NCBI GenBank assembly: GCA_030581615.1 | Contig: JAKTTT010000098.1 | Location: 1-49,710 of the forward strand | Length of the DNA stretch: 49,710 nucleotides | DNA from: Alloascoidea africana | Taxonomy: Eukaryota > Ascomycota > Alloascoideomycetes > Alloascoideales > Alloascoideaceae | Direction: 5' to 3' | Part shown: positions 22,205 to 32,762 of the stretch, one piece after another | Position numbering within the stretch: position 1 is the first letter of the stretch | Layout of the letters: each line of letters opens with the position of its first letter | Translations under genes and position numbers: made by a program | Notes under the pieces: generated by a model | The model's input: the letters and a program-made list of their open reading frames with translations, nothing else | What the model was told of the DNA's origin: nothing | Database searches by the model: none

Positions 22205-23158
22205 ATGCCTCGTAAGTTTTAATTACTTCCTCAAGATTCAGTATAATCACCATTTGATGCATTTATGTAAAGCGTCGATTTGGTTGAAATTGGCTTTGTG
22301 TTGAGAGCGGTTCAGACAGCGAATGGTTACAAGAGCATAGAGGCTCAACACAACTGTACTGTAAAACGACACTCTGAATGATGAACGACCAATCCAGTGA
22401 TAGAGAACTCAATAGGAGGTTTCAAAATGAATGGTGAAAACTGTTAATCAAGATGGTAAAGCGACAACTAAAACGACTAATCTACATTGCAATGCTAATG
22501 TATTCCAAGCCCGCTCTCAATACTTTGCCATTTTGCACAACTCGTATGAAAATTTGGAAACTAATTACTAATGTTCTTAATAGGCGCACCAAGAACTTAT
22601 TCCAAGACGTACTCGGTCCCCAGACGTCCTTACGACTCTGCCCGTTTTGATGCCGAGCTTAAACTGGCCGGTGAATACGGCCTGAAGAATAAGAAGGAAA
22701 TCTATAGAATTGGATTGCAACTTTCAAAGATCCGCCGTGCTGCTCGTGACTTGTTGACTCGTGATGAGAAGGATCCAAAGCGTCTTTTCGAAGGTAATGC
22801 CCTGATCAGACGTTTGGTCAGAGTTGGCGTCTTGAGCGAGGACAAGATGAAGCTCGATTACGTGCTTGCCCTGAGAATCGAGGACTTTTTGGAGAGACGA
22901 CTACAGTCTCAGGTCTTCAAGCTGGGCTTGGCCAGATCCATCCACCACGCCCGTGTTCTCATTAGACAAAGGCATATCCGTGTTGGAAAGCAGATTGTGA
23001 ACGTCCCCTCGTTCATGGTTCGTTTGGACTCTCAAAAGCATATCGACTTTGCCCTTAATTCTCCCTACGGTGGTGGCCGCCCTGGTCGTGTTAAGAGAAG
23101 AAACCAGGCCAACTCTGCTTCCAAGGGTGACGAAGGAGAGGAAGAAGAAGAGGAGTAA
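22205..23158 (+). CDS. RPS9: Small ribosomal subunit protein uS4 (S9), two exons
   Basis: Exon 1 is only 22205..22211 (ATG CCT C) and exon 2 is 22584..23158; the product has 193 residues (yeast about 197). The spliced start [19 protein letters not shown] is the canonical Rps9 N-terminus. The S4 RNA-binding domain lies in the second half ([20 protein letters not shown]), and the tail is acidic ([10 protein letters not shown]). The donor is GTAAGT, the branch TACTAAT and the acceptor TAG. The 372-nt intron is by far the longest in the window, as is usual for introns near the start of yeast ribosomal-protein genes, and carries a strong hairpin. In S. cerevisiae RPS9 introns mediate autoregulation, so a regulatory role here is plausible. 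Confidence 0.97.
22296..22353 (+). ncRNA. Predicted hairpin inside the RPS9 intron
   Basis: TTGTGTTGAG (22296-22305) and CTCAACACAA (22344-22353) are exactly complementary and enclose a 38-nt loop. This 10-bp perfect stem lies about 85 nt into the intron. It could be an intron-folding element that shortens the donor-to-branch distance or a site for Rps9 feedback. I could not fit it to a complete box C/D or H/ACA snoRNA. Confidence 0.5.
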
Positions 23159-23480
23159 ATTAGCCTTCTGTCTGCAAATAAACACAGAACCATCTTTTTT
23201 ACATAATCAAGAAACGTTAATCTGAAGTATGGCCTGCTTGTAAAATCTGTATTCTCTGCTGTTGGCTCTTCCATCAAAGACCCATGAATTTGCTTGTAAG
23301 AGAAATAAGTTCGTGTTTGTGGCACGTGACTCTGCTTTTTCCACCACTGCTTCACTTAGCGTTCGCAGAGTGTTTGATCGCGTCCAGCATCATCTAATTG
23401 TATTATTAAAGCCACAATCCACCCTTGGCAAGGCCTTGTACGCTTCTGGCTGATCGAACAAGTTATACCTGGGTCAGAGC
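23159..23480 (+). promoter_or_regulatory. RPS9 3' flank and TAF5 promoter with a CACGTG site
   Basis: No gene is seen in this 322-bp interval. CACGTGAC at 23323-23330 (GTCACGTG on the minus strand) matches the Cbf1/E-box consensus about 150 bp upstream of the TAF5 start. Binding is inferred only from the motif. Confidence 0.45.
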
Positions 23481-25676
23481 ATGGCGCCGCAAGTGAATCA
23501 AGGTCCACAACGGCCAAACCCTGGTGGGTCTGGTCCCGGAACACCTCAGCAGAGACCTGGCGCAACGACTGGGAACCAGCCAAAGAATCCATCCTTCTCG
23601 CAGGCGGATCTCAATCGAATTGTGCTGGAGTACCTGAATAAGAAGGGATATGTGAAAACCGAAGCGATGCTACGGATGGAAAGCAGCCACCAGACCACAC
23701 CGTCGAGCATACCTACAACACCTGCAAATACAAGTTATGGAAGCCAGCCTCCACATTACGGTTCAAGAAACTCAGATACTCCTGGATATGGTTCATCGGG
23801 CTCTGGCGTTGGCGTTGGAAACAATACAGGTTCAGGGTCTACAGCTTTACACAAGCCTTTGGCGTATGGCGAGACACCAGAAGTATATGACCGTGGATAC
23901 TCACTCTTGAGAAATTGGGCAGAGACGTCTTTGGATTTGTACCGTGCACAACTGGCCAAGGTCTTATATCCTATTTTCGTCCATTGCTTTTTGGATTTAA
24001 TCAGTAATGGCTTTTCACAACAGGCGAAATCTTTCTTCGACAGGTACTCTGAGGATCACAGAGTGTTACATAACTCAGATATCCAAAGCTTGAGTTCTAT
24101 ATACATGATTGATCACTTGAAGGAGAATGGCTTGGCAAGTGCATTTAGGTCTCATCGGTATAGAGTGACAATTTCCAGAACTGCTCTCAATTTGCTGCTC
24201 TATTTTCTACACGAGAACGAAGCGGCTGGTGGCGGATTAATTATTCGGATTATTAACCAATACCTGGAGCCCAGGGTTGGTGATGTAAAGATCGGTAATG
24301 ACCCCGAGGAAGGCATACCGGGTTACAGTGCTATTGACCAGATATCGAGTTATAATGCACAACAAGTTAAACTAGGCCGACTGCCCTTGGATAACGATCT
24401 GGCCAAAGAGGTTGAGGCCGAACTAAAGGAAAGAGATTTACTTGAAAAAGCGGAAAAGGGGGAGTTGGGGGGTCCAACACTGGTAGAAGAATTTCAAAAG
24501 ATTAAGGAAGAGTCTGACGATTCTCCATCACGAGAGATTTTACCGTTACCTCCTGTTACAGCTGTTGATGTGGAAAGGGAGATCCAGGAAGTAGAGGACT
24601 CGAGGGCAAAAATCAAACTTGGACCTATCCAGACGGCGCTTCCATCTGTGTGTCTCTATACGTTCCACAACACCAAAGATAGTCTGAATACTGTCAAGTT
24701 TTCTCCAGATTCGAAAATGATTGCAGGAGGTTTTTCAGATAGCTTTGTCAAAATTTGGAGTTTGGATGGTTCCAGGTTGAAGAGCATTCTCAAATCCGAG
24801 GATGAGAATGCACCCACCACACGAAGACTAGTCGGACACAGTGGCGCGGTGTATGGCATTGATTTCAGCCCCGATAACAGATATCTTCTTTCGTGCTCAG
24901 AAGATAAGACTACGAGGTTGTGGTCGATGGACACCTTCACCCCTCTGGTGTCGTATAAGGGCCACAACAGTCCTGTTTGGGACGTTGCTTTCAGCCCGTT
25001 TGGCCATTACTTTGCCACAGGCTCATATGATCAAACTGCCAGACTTTGGAGTTGTGATCACATCTATCCCCTGAGAATCTTTGCGGGCCATCTGAATGAC
25101 GTTGACTGTGTTACTTTCCACCCCAACTCTACCTATGTCATCACTGGATCTAGTGACAGGACGTGTAGAATGTGGGACATTTCTCGAGGAAACTCTGTCC
25201 GAGTTTTCCTAGGTCCAGCAGCCCCAATAAACTGTGTTGCAGTTTCGCCAGATGGGCGCTGGCTAGCGAGCGCAGGAGAAGACAGCGTTGTGAGCATTTG
25301 GGATATTGGCTCAGGAAGACGTCTCAAGGCGATGAGAGGCCATGGCAAGTGTTCGATATACTCTCTCGCCTTTTCTCGCGAAGGCTCTGTTTTAGTCAGT
25401 TGCGGCTCAGACAACTCTGTTAGGGTTTGGGACGTTAAGAAGGGTACTTCAGATGCTGGTCCAGAGCCCGAGCAGTACGCACCATTGGATCCAGGGGAAA
25501 CGATAAACACGGACCCAAAAAAGACTGGGCCCAACGACGCTGCTCGAGGACGAAGGAAAGAGGTTATTGCTACACCGGACCATATGACTGCTTTTTACAC
25601 AAGAAAGACATCTGTTTACAACGTTCATTTCACACGAAAAAATCTTTGTCTGGCAGCTGGAGCATTCATGCCATGA
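23481..25676 (+). CDS. TAF5: TFIID/SAGA subunit TAF5
   Basis: The 731-residue, single-exon protein has the full TAF5 architecture. A LisH-like motif lies near residues 35-60 (LNRIVLEYLNKKGYVKTEAML). The helical TAF5 NTD2 domain spans about 135-270 (YSLLRNWAETSLDLYRAQL, FVHCFLDLISNGF). A WD40 propeller runs from about 395, with six clear WD-type repeats such as GHSGAVYGIDFSPDNRYLL and GHNSPVWDVAFSPFGHYF. The characteristic C-terminal blade reads SVYNVHFTRKNLCLAAGAF. TAF5 is a scaffold shared by TFIID and SAGA. The N-terminal linker is Pro/Gly/Ser-rich. Length is slightly below yeast TAF5 (798). Confidence 0.97.
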   Translation: MAPQVNQGPQRPNPGGSGPGTPQQRPGATTGNQPKNPSFSQADLNRIVLEYLNKKGYVKTEAMLRMESSHQTTPSSIPTTPANTSYGSQPPHYGSRNSDTPGYGSSGSGVGVGNNTGSGSTALHKPLAYGETPEVYDRGYSLLRNWAETSLDLYRAQLAKVLYPIFVHCFLDLISNGFSQQAKSFFDRYSEDHRVLHNSDIQSLSSIYMIDHLKENGLASAFRSHRYRVTISRTALNLLLYFLHENEAAGGGLIIRIINQYLEPRVGDVKIGNDPEEGIPGYSAIDQISSYNAQQVKLGRLPLDNDLAKEVEAELKERDLLEKAEKGELGGPTLVEEFQKIKEESDDSPSREILPLPPVTAVDVEREIQEVEDSRAKIKLGPIQTALPSVCLYTFHNTKDSLNTVKFSPDSKMIAGGFSDSFVKIWSLDGSRLKSILKSEDENAPTTRRLVGHSGAVYGIDFSPDNRYLLSCSEDKTTRLWSMDTFTPLVSYKGHNSPVWDVAFSPFGHYFATGSYDQTARLWSCDHIYPLRIFAGHLNDVDCVTFHPNSTYVITGSSDRTCRMWDISRGNSVRVFLGPAAPINCVAVSPDGRWLASAGEDSVVSIWDIGSGRRLKAMRGHGKCSIYSLAFSREGSVLVSCGSDNSVRVWDVKKGTSDAGPEPEQYAPLDPGETINTDPKKTGPNDAARGRRKEVIATPDHMTAFYTRKTSVYNVHFTRKNLCLAAGAFMP

Positions 25677-26553
25677 AACGAGTATCTCCCAGTATATACG
25701 AATGATGGAAAAAGAATTGAGTGTTGACATCCTTAGTGTAACTATATTTTTTGTTTGCAATAATAGTTTGATCTTCAACGTAATGAGGGAGTATGATTAG
25801 AAATCATACCTACAAATTCACGCATCGCTCTCCGATGAGATGATTTATCTGTAGTTCTCGATGGTGGACCCAGCGCTATTACTAATGGTACATGGTTTCA
25901 AAACGTGCGATCCAAGCCAGGGGGTTCTGTCTTTCAAGGTTGGGAAGCAGTTTGTTAGCCGATGGTGGACGACGAGAGAAAAGTATAGAATGTTCAGACC
26001 TCGGCAAGCCGATGAGCAATTAGTCAGCGCCATGTTCAGCTCATCAAGAGGCAGAATGATGTAATACAGCGTCCCGGGGGAAGCTCCATTGTGGTAGAAT
26101 TGCTCAATTAATCGATTGAGATTAGCCAAGGAGCGTGTAGGTAGAGGGGGTCTCCACTGGAGACCATTTTTGCCAGACTGGTGTGGCGGTATTCCTGAAG
26201 CGACCAATCTCCAAAAGCACCAGGACAAGAGTCAATTAACGCTTTAAGCTGAGGCACAGGCTTCAGGTGGTGGAGTTACACCATCGGGAAAGCTTGTTTT
26301 CGCCGGTTGTCTTAGCCCTGCAGCGAGTGAGAGAGTTTGTGAGAGAGCAAGAGAGCGAGAAGGCGAGAAGGCGAGAATTGAGGTATTGTCTTTTCTAATT
26401 TCCTCTCATATTCCTAGAAGGCTATAGCGGACGAGAGAAGTTTCCAGAGGAAATTGAATTTGGAGTTTCGTATATAAAGGCCACATTTGTCCTGTTTTTG
26501 TTTTTGGTTTTGTCTTTTCCCATCCATCTCAACTTTATCGAGTCTCATTAGCA
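25677..26553 (+). promoter_or_regulatory. Intergenic region with GAGA-type repeats and the TATA box of the MDR reductase gene
   Basis: No supported gene lies in these 877 bp; a 127-codon minus-strand frame (26228-25845) lacks an early ATG and family resemblance. From about 26326 to 26380 the plus strand is GAGA-rich with GCGAGAAG units in tandem. GTATATAAAG at about 26470-26479 lies roughly 80 bp before the ATG at 26554 and is a good TATA box, suggesting an inducible gene. Confidence 0.6.
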
Positions 26554-27609
26554 ATGTCCACAACCAGTACTAAACAATTCATCCTCAATGCCAAGCCAAT
26601 TGCGGAGGTTACGCTTGATCAATCAGACCCCAATGTCACATTCCGTCTACAGGAAGGAACTGTGGGCCCATTGACGGATGGCCAGGTGCTTGTGAGGATT
26701 GTCTACTTCTCCAACGAGCCAGCTCAAAGAGCTTGGATCCAAAAGGACAAGGACAGCTACCTGGGCCCATTCCCCGAGGGAATTGTCATGAAATCTCTTG
26801 GTCTCGGTGAGGTTGTCGAGTCCAAATCTGACAAGATCAAGGTCGGACAGTTTGTTTCGGGCGTTTTGAGCTGGTCCCAATACGTCGCCGTCAACGATTC
26901 GGAGGTCCAGGTTATTGACCGCAGTCTGCCATTGGATGCGTACCTGGGAATTGCTGGACTCACTGGACTCACTGCATACTTTGGATACCTCAAAGTCGGC
27001 GAGGCAAAGGAGGGCCAGACCGTGCTTGTTTCCGGCGCGGCAGGTGCCACTGGCTCTGTCGTCGTCCAGCTCGCGAAGCATGTAATCGGAGCCAAGAAGG
27101 TCATTGGAATTGCTGGCGGTCCCGACAAGGTAAAGCATGTCAAGAAGTTGGGTGCCGACTATGCAGTCGACTACAAGTCCCCCACTTTTGTGAAGGACTT
27201 GGACGAGGCCCTGGGTGAAGACAAAGTGGATGTTTACTTCGATAACGTTGGAGGACAGATTCTTGATCTCGCTCTGGACAGAACAAGCCGCGGTGCCAGA
27301 GTCATTGCCTGTGGTTCCATTTCTGGCTACAATGACTGGACAAAGACCCATATCAAGAACTGGAATACCATCACTGCCAACAGGCTGACCGTCAGGGGCT
27401 TTATTGTCTCGGACTTTGCCAGTGAGTTTGGCCAGGCCATCCCCCAGTTGGTCCAGTACATCAAAGAGGGCAAGATTTCTCTTGAGAACATTTCCACCAT
27501 TGTGGACATTACTGGCCACTTTGAAAAAGTGCCTGAGACCTGGTATGGTCTCTTTTCAGGCGTGAACGTTGGAAAGTTGATTACTCAGGTCGCTCCAATT
27601 GACGCTTAA
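26554..27609 (+). CDS. NADP-dependent medium-chain reductase (zinc-free MDR, alkenal/prostaglandin-reductase type)
   Basis: The 351-residue protein matches the leukotriene B4 dehydrogenase/prostaglandin reductase branch of the MDR superfamily, like yeast YML131W. The GroES-like N-terminal half carries FSNEPAQRAWIQ. The dinucleotide site reads VLVSGAAGATGSVVVQLAK, followed by VIGIAGGPDKV and LGADYAVDYK, and later DVYFDNVGG and ACGSISGYND, the usual motifs of this group. No zinc-binding cysteine set is seen. Members reduce the C=C bond of unsaturated aldehydes and ketones and often respond to stress. A strong TATA box lies upstream. It is a single exon with ATG in good context. The physiological substrate cannot be told from sequence. 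Confidence 0.9.
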   Translation: MSTTSTKQFILNAKPIAEVTLDQSDPNVTFRLQEGTVGPLTDGQVLVRIVYFSNEPAQRAWIQKDKDSYLGPFPEGIVMKSLGLGEVVESKSDKIKVGQFVSGVLSWSQYVAVNDSEVQVIDRSLPLDAYLGIAGLTGLTAYFGYLKVGEAKEGQTVLVSGAAGATGSVVVQLAKHVIGAKKVIGIAGGPDKVKHVKKLGADYAVDYKSPTFVKDLDEALGEDKVDVYFDNVGGQILDLALDRTSRGARVIACGSISGYNDWTKTHIKNWNTITANRLTVRGFIVSDFASEFGQAIPQLVQYIKEGKISLENISTIVDITGHFEKVPETWYGLFSGVNVGKLITQVAPIDA

Positions 27610-27793
27610 GATAAAAACAAGAATCGAATTTTCCTTTTGATCTTGATTTGGGTGTGGTAACAGCGCTTTATTTATATACAAATCTACTTATCTATTTAGT
27701 TTGAGTAGTTGAAATTCAAGTTCTAGCTTATGGTGTTGTTTTAGTAATGGTACAGTCAGTGGCCCTGTGGTGTGCTTACCAACTCAACTCTCC

Positions 27794-30405
27794 ATGCCTC
27801 CTCTTCCTCCACTACTGCTTCCTCCAACGGAAAATGGCCTGGGAATCTGCTGGCCTGCTGATACAGACGACCCATACACGATGCTGGAGAAAAGCACGAA
27901 TGCAAGCGACTTTGTAGAACGCAAGGCCCAGGCTAGAGTCGTACAAGTGAAAAAGGCAAAGCAGGAGGAACTGGAGGAGATAGGGCGACAAGTATTTGAA
28001 AACTTCAAGCAGAGTGTGCGTGCACGCAGTTGTCTTTTATTTCTTTCTTCTGTAACTAAGTTCTAACAGTTTCTTATGGTTAGACCAAGTACAAGGCCCT
28101 GATTGCGTCAGTAAAAGCTACAGTTCGGGACAGAGTACAACAACAAGACCCAGAGCTGGACGGTGACAAGGTCAAAGCTTCGAATGTCATTAGGAGAAAG
28201 ATAAATCAGTCTCTGGAACTACGGCGGAAGGAAGAGGAACGGTTTGGAGATACCACCAATAGTGGGAGTGCAATTGGAGTGTTTCGTATGGACTCGAGCA
28301 CTTCGATGGGACCCAGGGGAATGGCAATGTCACCCAAGTTGTCTAGAGCTGAAGTCGTTTGTTCAGCATTGGACGAGGAAGAGAGATACTACTACAATGT
28401 GACCAAAATGTTGTCGGAGGTGCTCTACAGAGATGTCCATAACCACACCGTTAACAGTTCCACGGTGGCTACAAGAATTCAAGCGCTGATGGATGATGTG
28501 CCTGGAAACACAGGCTTGACAAAGAACTTGACACCGGAAAAGGCAACAGACGTAGAAGCTACGGATTGGAGAATAAGATACCTGATCTCAGATACCCAAA
28601 ACACTCCGAGAATGGTTGGAGAAGACGGTATTATCGACTGTTTGGGAAACTTTATGCCTGATTCCTTGCTGCCCTCTGTCACAGAAACCACAAAAGCGGA
28701 CGAGAGAATAAGCGAACACGAAGAGGAGAATGTGTCGTATAGACATAATTTCGGATCAGATTCTGAGAGTTTTGTGGATACCCTGGACAGGATAGTTCTT
28801 GTTGGCGACGGTGAAGAGAGCGCGGTTAGCGAAGCGGTGCTTGAGCCGCAACCCGAACAGGAGCCAGTTACTGAACCAATTACAGTCTCAAATCCAATAC
28901 GTAATGCGGAGAAATCTGATACATCGGTGAAAGAGAGCAGGGAAAAGACTCACAGTGAAGACGCAGTTAATTATTTAGACCCTCAACACTCGGCATTTGA
29001 GCAAAAGATAGAGGAATCAACGGTGCCAGTGGATACTGAAGGTCCTAGTAACAAAAAGGAAATGAATAATGATGCAAAACAGATAGTTGAATCGAAGAAA
29101 TGCGAATCACCCAAAACTAATAAAAATGTTGTTCACAGGGAGCTGGACACACATCGTGTACAGAAACACCCAGATGATCAAAAAGCACCAATTGAGAGAC
29201 AAGAAAAGGGGAAATTTTCTCTCATACATGTTCCTAGCGGGCCAAAATCGACCCTCCCTTCGTACTCTCCAATTCACCAGACCCCACGAGAAAAGGAGCT
29301 TTGGAGAAGAGACTCCACACATATCGCAAGCTCGCCTGATACCAACCAAATGTGGAAAAGGAGAAGAGTTTCGGATTCACCCCACGATTCTGCTATATCA
29401 ATAAGAGAACGCCCGAGCAGAAATGGCTCTCCATGGAAAGGAAAGAACTTATATGGTACGAATAATCCTCGTCCGGCATGGAGAAGGGAGTCTGAGAGAC
29501 GTCCAAGAGCCGAGAGGAGAAATCCTGATGTTGACCACGACCGTTCATTTAAGGGTTTCGATTCAAGACCCAGGAGAGGGGATAGCGTGAATATGATACC
29601 AATAGCTAGAAACAGGATCCGGAATTGGGGCCCAAAGGAAAGGGAAACCATTGGCCCAATTAGAAATGGCAATAAGGAAAATAGTGGAGCTACAGAAGAC
29701 CTGCACAACGAGAACGAGATAAACAGAGCTAGAACTAAAGAAGAGACACGAGATTCTTCTACGCGCCACCCTATTCAGGCTGTAAGACAGAGAAAAGCCG
29801 CGATGAATGAGCACAATATTGAAGAAACAAAGCGCTTGCGAGCGAGCGAACAAAATGGTAGCTACAATTATACTGGACCACAAGGTAAGCAAAAGTCCAG
29901 CCTAGAACTGATTGGGCCACAGATAAGGGAACATACAGTGGCAGAAGGTAATCATAGAAATGACCTTGCAACCTCTGAAAGGATGGGAATGAAAGCCCAG
30001 AGGAAAAACAGTCGACAAGCATCTGGTCGGCGAAGCATCGAAGGTGCCAGGACTGGCGAGGATAGGAATTCAAAGCCATCTCGATCCTTGGCTGTTGCAA
30101 CCGATAAGTTTTCGGGCAGCAGTATTGCAGATGGAATAAGGAAGCAAAAGCAAGGCCCAGAGAAAAATCCAGGACGAGGAAAAGAGTTGGATCAAGATCA
30201 AGTGCAAAATAAACTCGGTCCCTTGGGATTGGCCTTTTCCAAACGATTGAGAATTCCAGGACCAGGCAATATTGATACGCCAACAGACCTGAGGAAGGAT
30301 GAATCTATGGAAGAAGAAAAGGAAGAACGTGCGAAACGGCCCAGGATCCACAGGCATCGGAATAGTAAAGGGAGAGGCACATACCGGAGACGGCGGTGGG
30401 AGTAG
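27794..30405 (+). CDS. Long disordered basic/acidic protein, possibly Shg1/BOD1-like at the N-terminus, two exons
   Basis: Exons are 27794..28015 and 28084..30405, encoding 847 residues. The 68-nt intron has a weak GTGCGT donor, a TTCTAAC branch and a TTAG acceptor; splicing joins NFKQS to TKYKALIASVKATVRDRV in frame. The first 120 residues are predicted helical (KKAKQEELEEIGRQVFENF, SNVIRRKINQSLELR) and vaguely resemble the Shg1 subunit of the Set1/COMPASS histone methylase, but yeast Shg1 is only about 142 residues. A second folded-looking part (about 140-230) contains EEERYYYNVTKMLSEVLY. The rest is disordered, rich in Arg, Glu, Ser and Asn, and ends in RGTYRRRRWE, suggesting nucleic-acid association. 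The gene is real on codon grounds; the family call is uncertain. Confidence 0.6.
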
Positions 30406-30675
30406 AGATGAAGGTGTATGTGTAGCATCAAATAAACCAGGCCATCCCCAAACAAAGGCCAAAAGTGAGATCGGTGATCTGGTATCAGGCGTAATCAGTA
30501 GGAAAGAAACAGTAGGATCGATCCAATTGGAGATGCTCGTGAAGCATTTTTCGCTGCTTATCGCTGCTGGGATAAGAATGCTCTCCGAAACAAAGACGAG
30601 AGGCACCTTTCCTCCACCGGCCATATATATACTTCACTCTTCCTTCTCCTACAGCCCATTTCTCAAGGAACCAGA
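30406..30675 (+). promoter_or_regulatory. APE3 promoter
   Basis: CATATATATA at about 30621-30630 lies roughly 45-55 bp before the APE3 ATG and is a plausible TATA element. Nothing else was recognised. Confidence 0.45.
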
Positions 30676-32310
30676 ATGAAGCCACAGACAATCGTCCTTG
30701 CGGCCGCCACGCTTTTATCAGCATCGTCCACGGCCTCTTCTGATTCAAGCACCGGCTCGGGCCTCCAGTTATGGTCAATCTTCAACAACGTTTTTCAGGT
30801 CCCCCAGTTCTTTCTGCCATCTCCACTGGACCAAAATGAAAACGATCAAGATTCTTCTGCTTTCCCGCCCCCGATAAAGCCAGAAATCGACTCGGAGGCC
30901 TTACAGTCGCTTATCACCCCGCTGGCCCTGGAACTGAGAGCTCAAGAGCTCGCCAGCTTCGCAGACAAGTCACTCCCCAGATATGGCCATCCAACTCGCG
31001 TTATCGGCTCTGCAGGCCACTTTGCAACAATCGGCTACATCTATCGCACATTAATGGGCCTCGGGGGATTCTACAATATCACGAGTCAAAAGTTTTCAGC
31101 AGTAAATGGACAGATCTTCAACTCGAGCCTTGTCCTCAACGGCACCACTGTGGAAGCGGCCGAGCCTCTCAGTCTCACCCCACCCACTTTCAAAAAGAAG
31201 CCCGTCTCCGGCTCGCTCATCCTGATCGAAAACGAGGGTTGCGATGAGACAGACTATCCTGCGTCTGAAGTGCTCACTGGAAACATTGCACTTATCAAGC
31301 GTGGTACCTGTCCTTTTGGCACCAAGTCCGCTCTCGCCGGTACAGCTGGTGCCGTGGCGGCGATTGTTTACAATAACGAGAAGGGATCTCTTCATGGAAC
31401 CCTCGGCTCTCCTAACAAGAGTCAGATTGCCACGTTTGGGCTCTCCTTGGAGGCTGCAACTGAGTACGTCGATGCCTTAAAAGCAGGCGAAGCAATTGAA
31501 GGTGTCGCTTTTATCGACAGCTTTGTGGCGAACATCACCACGAAAAACGTTATTGCCCAGACGAAGGACGGCGACCAGGAGAACTGTGTTGCTCTTGGAT
31601 CGCACACTGACTCTGTCACGGAGGGTCCAGGCATCAACGACGATGGCAGTGGAACAGGGTCGTTGCTCGAGGTTGCTACCCAGCTGGCCAAATTCAAGGT
31701 CAACAATTGTGTCCGCTTTCTCTTTGTCGCTGCGGAAGAAGAAGGGCTGATCGGCTCGACCTACTACGCAGACACCTTGAGCCCCGAGGAAAACTTGAAG
31801 ATCCGTCTGTTCATGGACTACGACATGATGGCTTCGCCAAACTACGCATACCAGATTTACAACGCTACTAATAGCAAGAATCCGAATGGATCTGAGGAAT
31901 TGAGACAATTGTACATTGACTACTACACTGAGCACGGTCTAAATTACACCCTAATCCCATTTGACGGACGATCGGACTATGTTGGTTTCATAGAGAACGG
32001 TATTCCCGGCGGTGGAATCGCTACTGGAGCAGAGGGCGTGAAGACCAAGCACGAGGTTGAGCTCTTTGGAGGAGTCGCTGGTGAATGGTATGACCCATGC
32101 TATCACCAACTCTGCGATAACGTTACAAACGTGGACTATGACGCATGGCTCACAAATACCAAGCTGATTGCTCATTCAGTGGCCACTTTTGCAAAGTCAT
32201 TTGACGGATTCCCAAATAGAACTGCACCTGCCGATGTTGAGTCAAAATCAGAGTCCGGATCAGCATTTTCAAATGAGTTCAAGTATAGGGGATCCAAATT
32301 GATTCTCTAG
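30676..32310 (+). CDS. APE3: Vacuolar aminopeptidase Y (M28 metallopeptidase with PA domain)
   Basis: The 544-residue precursor has an N-terminal signal peptide (about 1-21) and a propeptide, as expected for this vacuolar zinc aminopeptidase. A protease-associated domain lies at about 175-290 (GNIALIKRGTCPFGTKSALA). The M28 catalytic domain follows with zinc and catalytic residues in the proper order: His310 in GSHTDS, Asp322/323 in GINDDGSG, the Glu cluster 354-356 in VAAEEEG, Asp381/383 in FMDYDM and His477 in CYHQLCD. Several Asn-X-Ser/Thr sites occur. The order and spacing match yeast Ape3. Single exon. Confidence 0.96.
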   Translation: MKPQTIVLAAATLLSASSTASSDSSTGSGLQLWSIFNNVFQVPQFFLPSPLDQNENDQDSSAFPPPIKPEIDSEALQSLITPLALELRAQELASFADKSLPRYGHPTRVIGSAGHFATIGYIYRTLMGLGGFYNITSQKFSAVNGQIFNSSLVLNGTTVEAAEPLSLTPPTFKKKPVSGSLILIENEGCDETDYPASEVLTGNIALIKRGTCPFGTKSALAGTAGAVAAIVYNNEKGSLHGTLGSPNKSQIATFGLSLEAATEYVDALKAGEAIEGVAFIDSFVANITTKNVIAQTKDGDQENCVALGSHTDSVTEGPGINDDGSGTGSLLEVATQLAKFKVNNCVRFLFVAAEEEGLIGSTYYADTLSPEENLKIRLFMDYDMMASPNYAYQIYNATNSKNPNGSEELRQLYIDYYTEHGLNYTLIPFDGRSDYVGFIENGIPGGGIATGAEGVKTKHEVELFGGVAGEWYDPCYHQLCDNVTNVDYDAWLTNTKLIAHSVATFAKSFDGFPNRTAPADVESKSESGSAFSNEFKYRGSKLIL

Positions 32311-32762
32311 AAGTCTGGTCTATAATCATCCATTCGCTTTGAACGTTATGTTCCCTTTTTTTTCTTTTATAGTAAGGGATGAGAGAATATAAAATATGAT
32401 TGCATATTTAATCGATTGTAGAAATTCCAGAAATGTGCGTAACCAGAGTTATTCTGTGAGTAAGCTGCTATCACATACCCTTGATATACTGGCCACGTTA
32501 CTCTGCCCAAAAACCAAAAATCAGAGAGACGGTCAGCTAAATGTGCATCTGCGACATATACACACATAACTAGGAATTGGCACCTGGGTCATTGCAAGAA
32601 TGTGCTGTAGCAGTGAACTAAACTAAAGCCCTAAACAAGATCAAGAAACAAACATCCCCTTATTTGGAAAGAGATGTTGAACTGTAGTAGCTCTCTTCAA
32701 TGATCAGCATACTTACTTCAATCTTTTGCATTTAAATTCCTATTGTCCTCATCGATTCCTAG
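32311..32762. other. Spacer between APE3 and the copia relic
   Basis: No gene is seen in 452 bp. It holds the APE3 3' flank and AT-rich sequence that presumably includes more decayed retrotransposon sequence, but no motif is recognisable. Confidence 0.4.

Noticed and set aside
22378-22460. Possible box C/D snoRNA in the RPS9 intron (ATGATGA box C-like)
   Set aside because: No box D (CTGA) or terminal stem is found at a suitable distance.
25845-26228. 127-codon minus-strand ORF between TAF5 and the MDR gene
   Set aside because: It begins with TTG; the first ATG comes after half its length, and no family resemblance or splice partner is apparent.
26647-27519. 290-codon minus-strand ORF opposite the MDR reductase
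   Set aside because: It is antisense to a clearly conserved enzyme and has no domain resemblance; such frames arise from codon bias.
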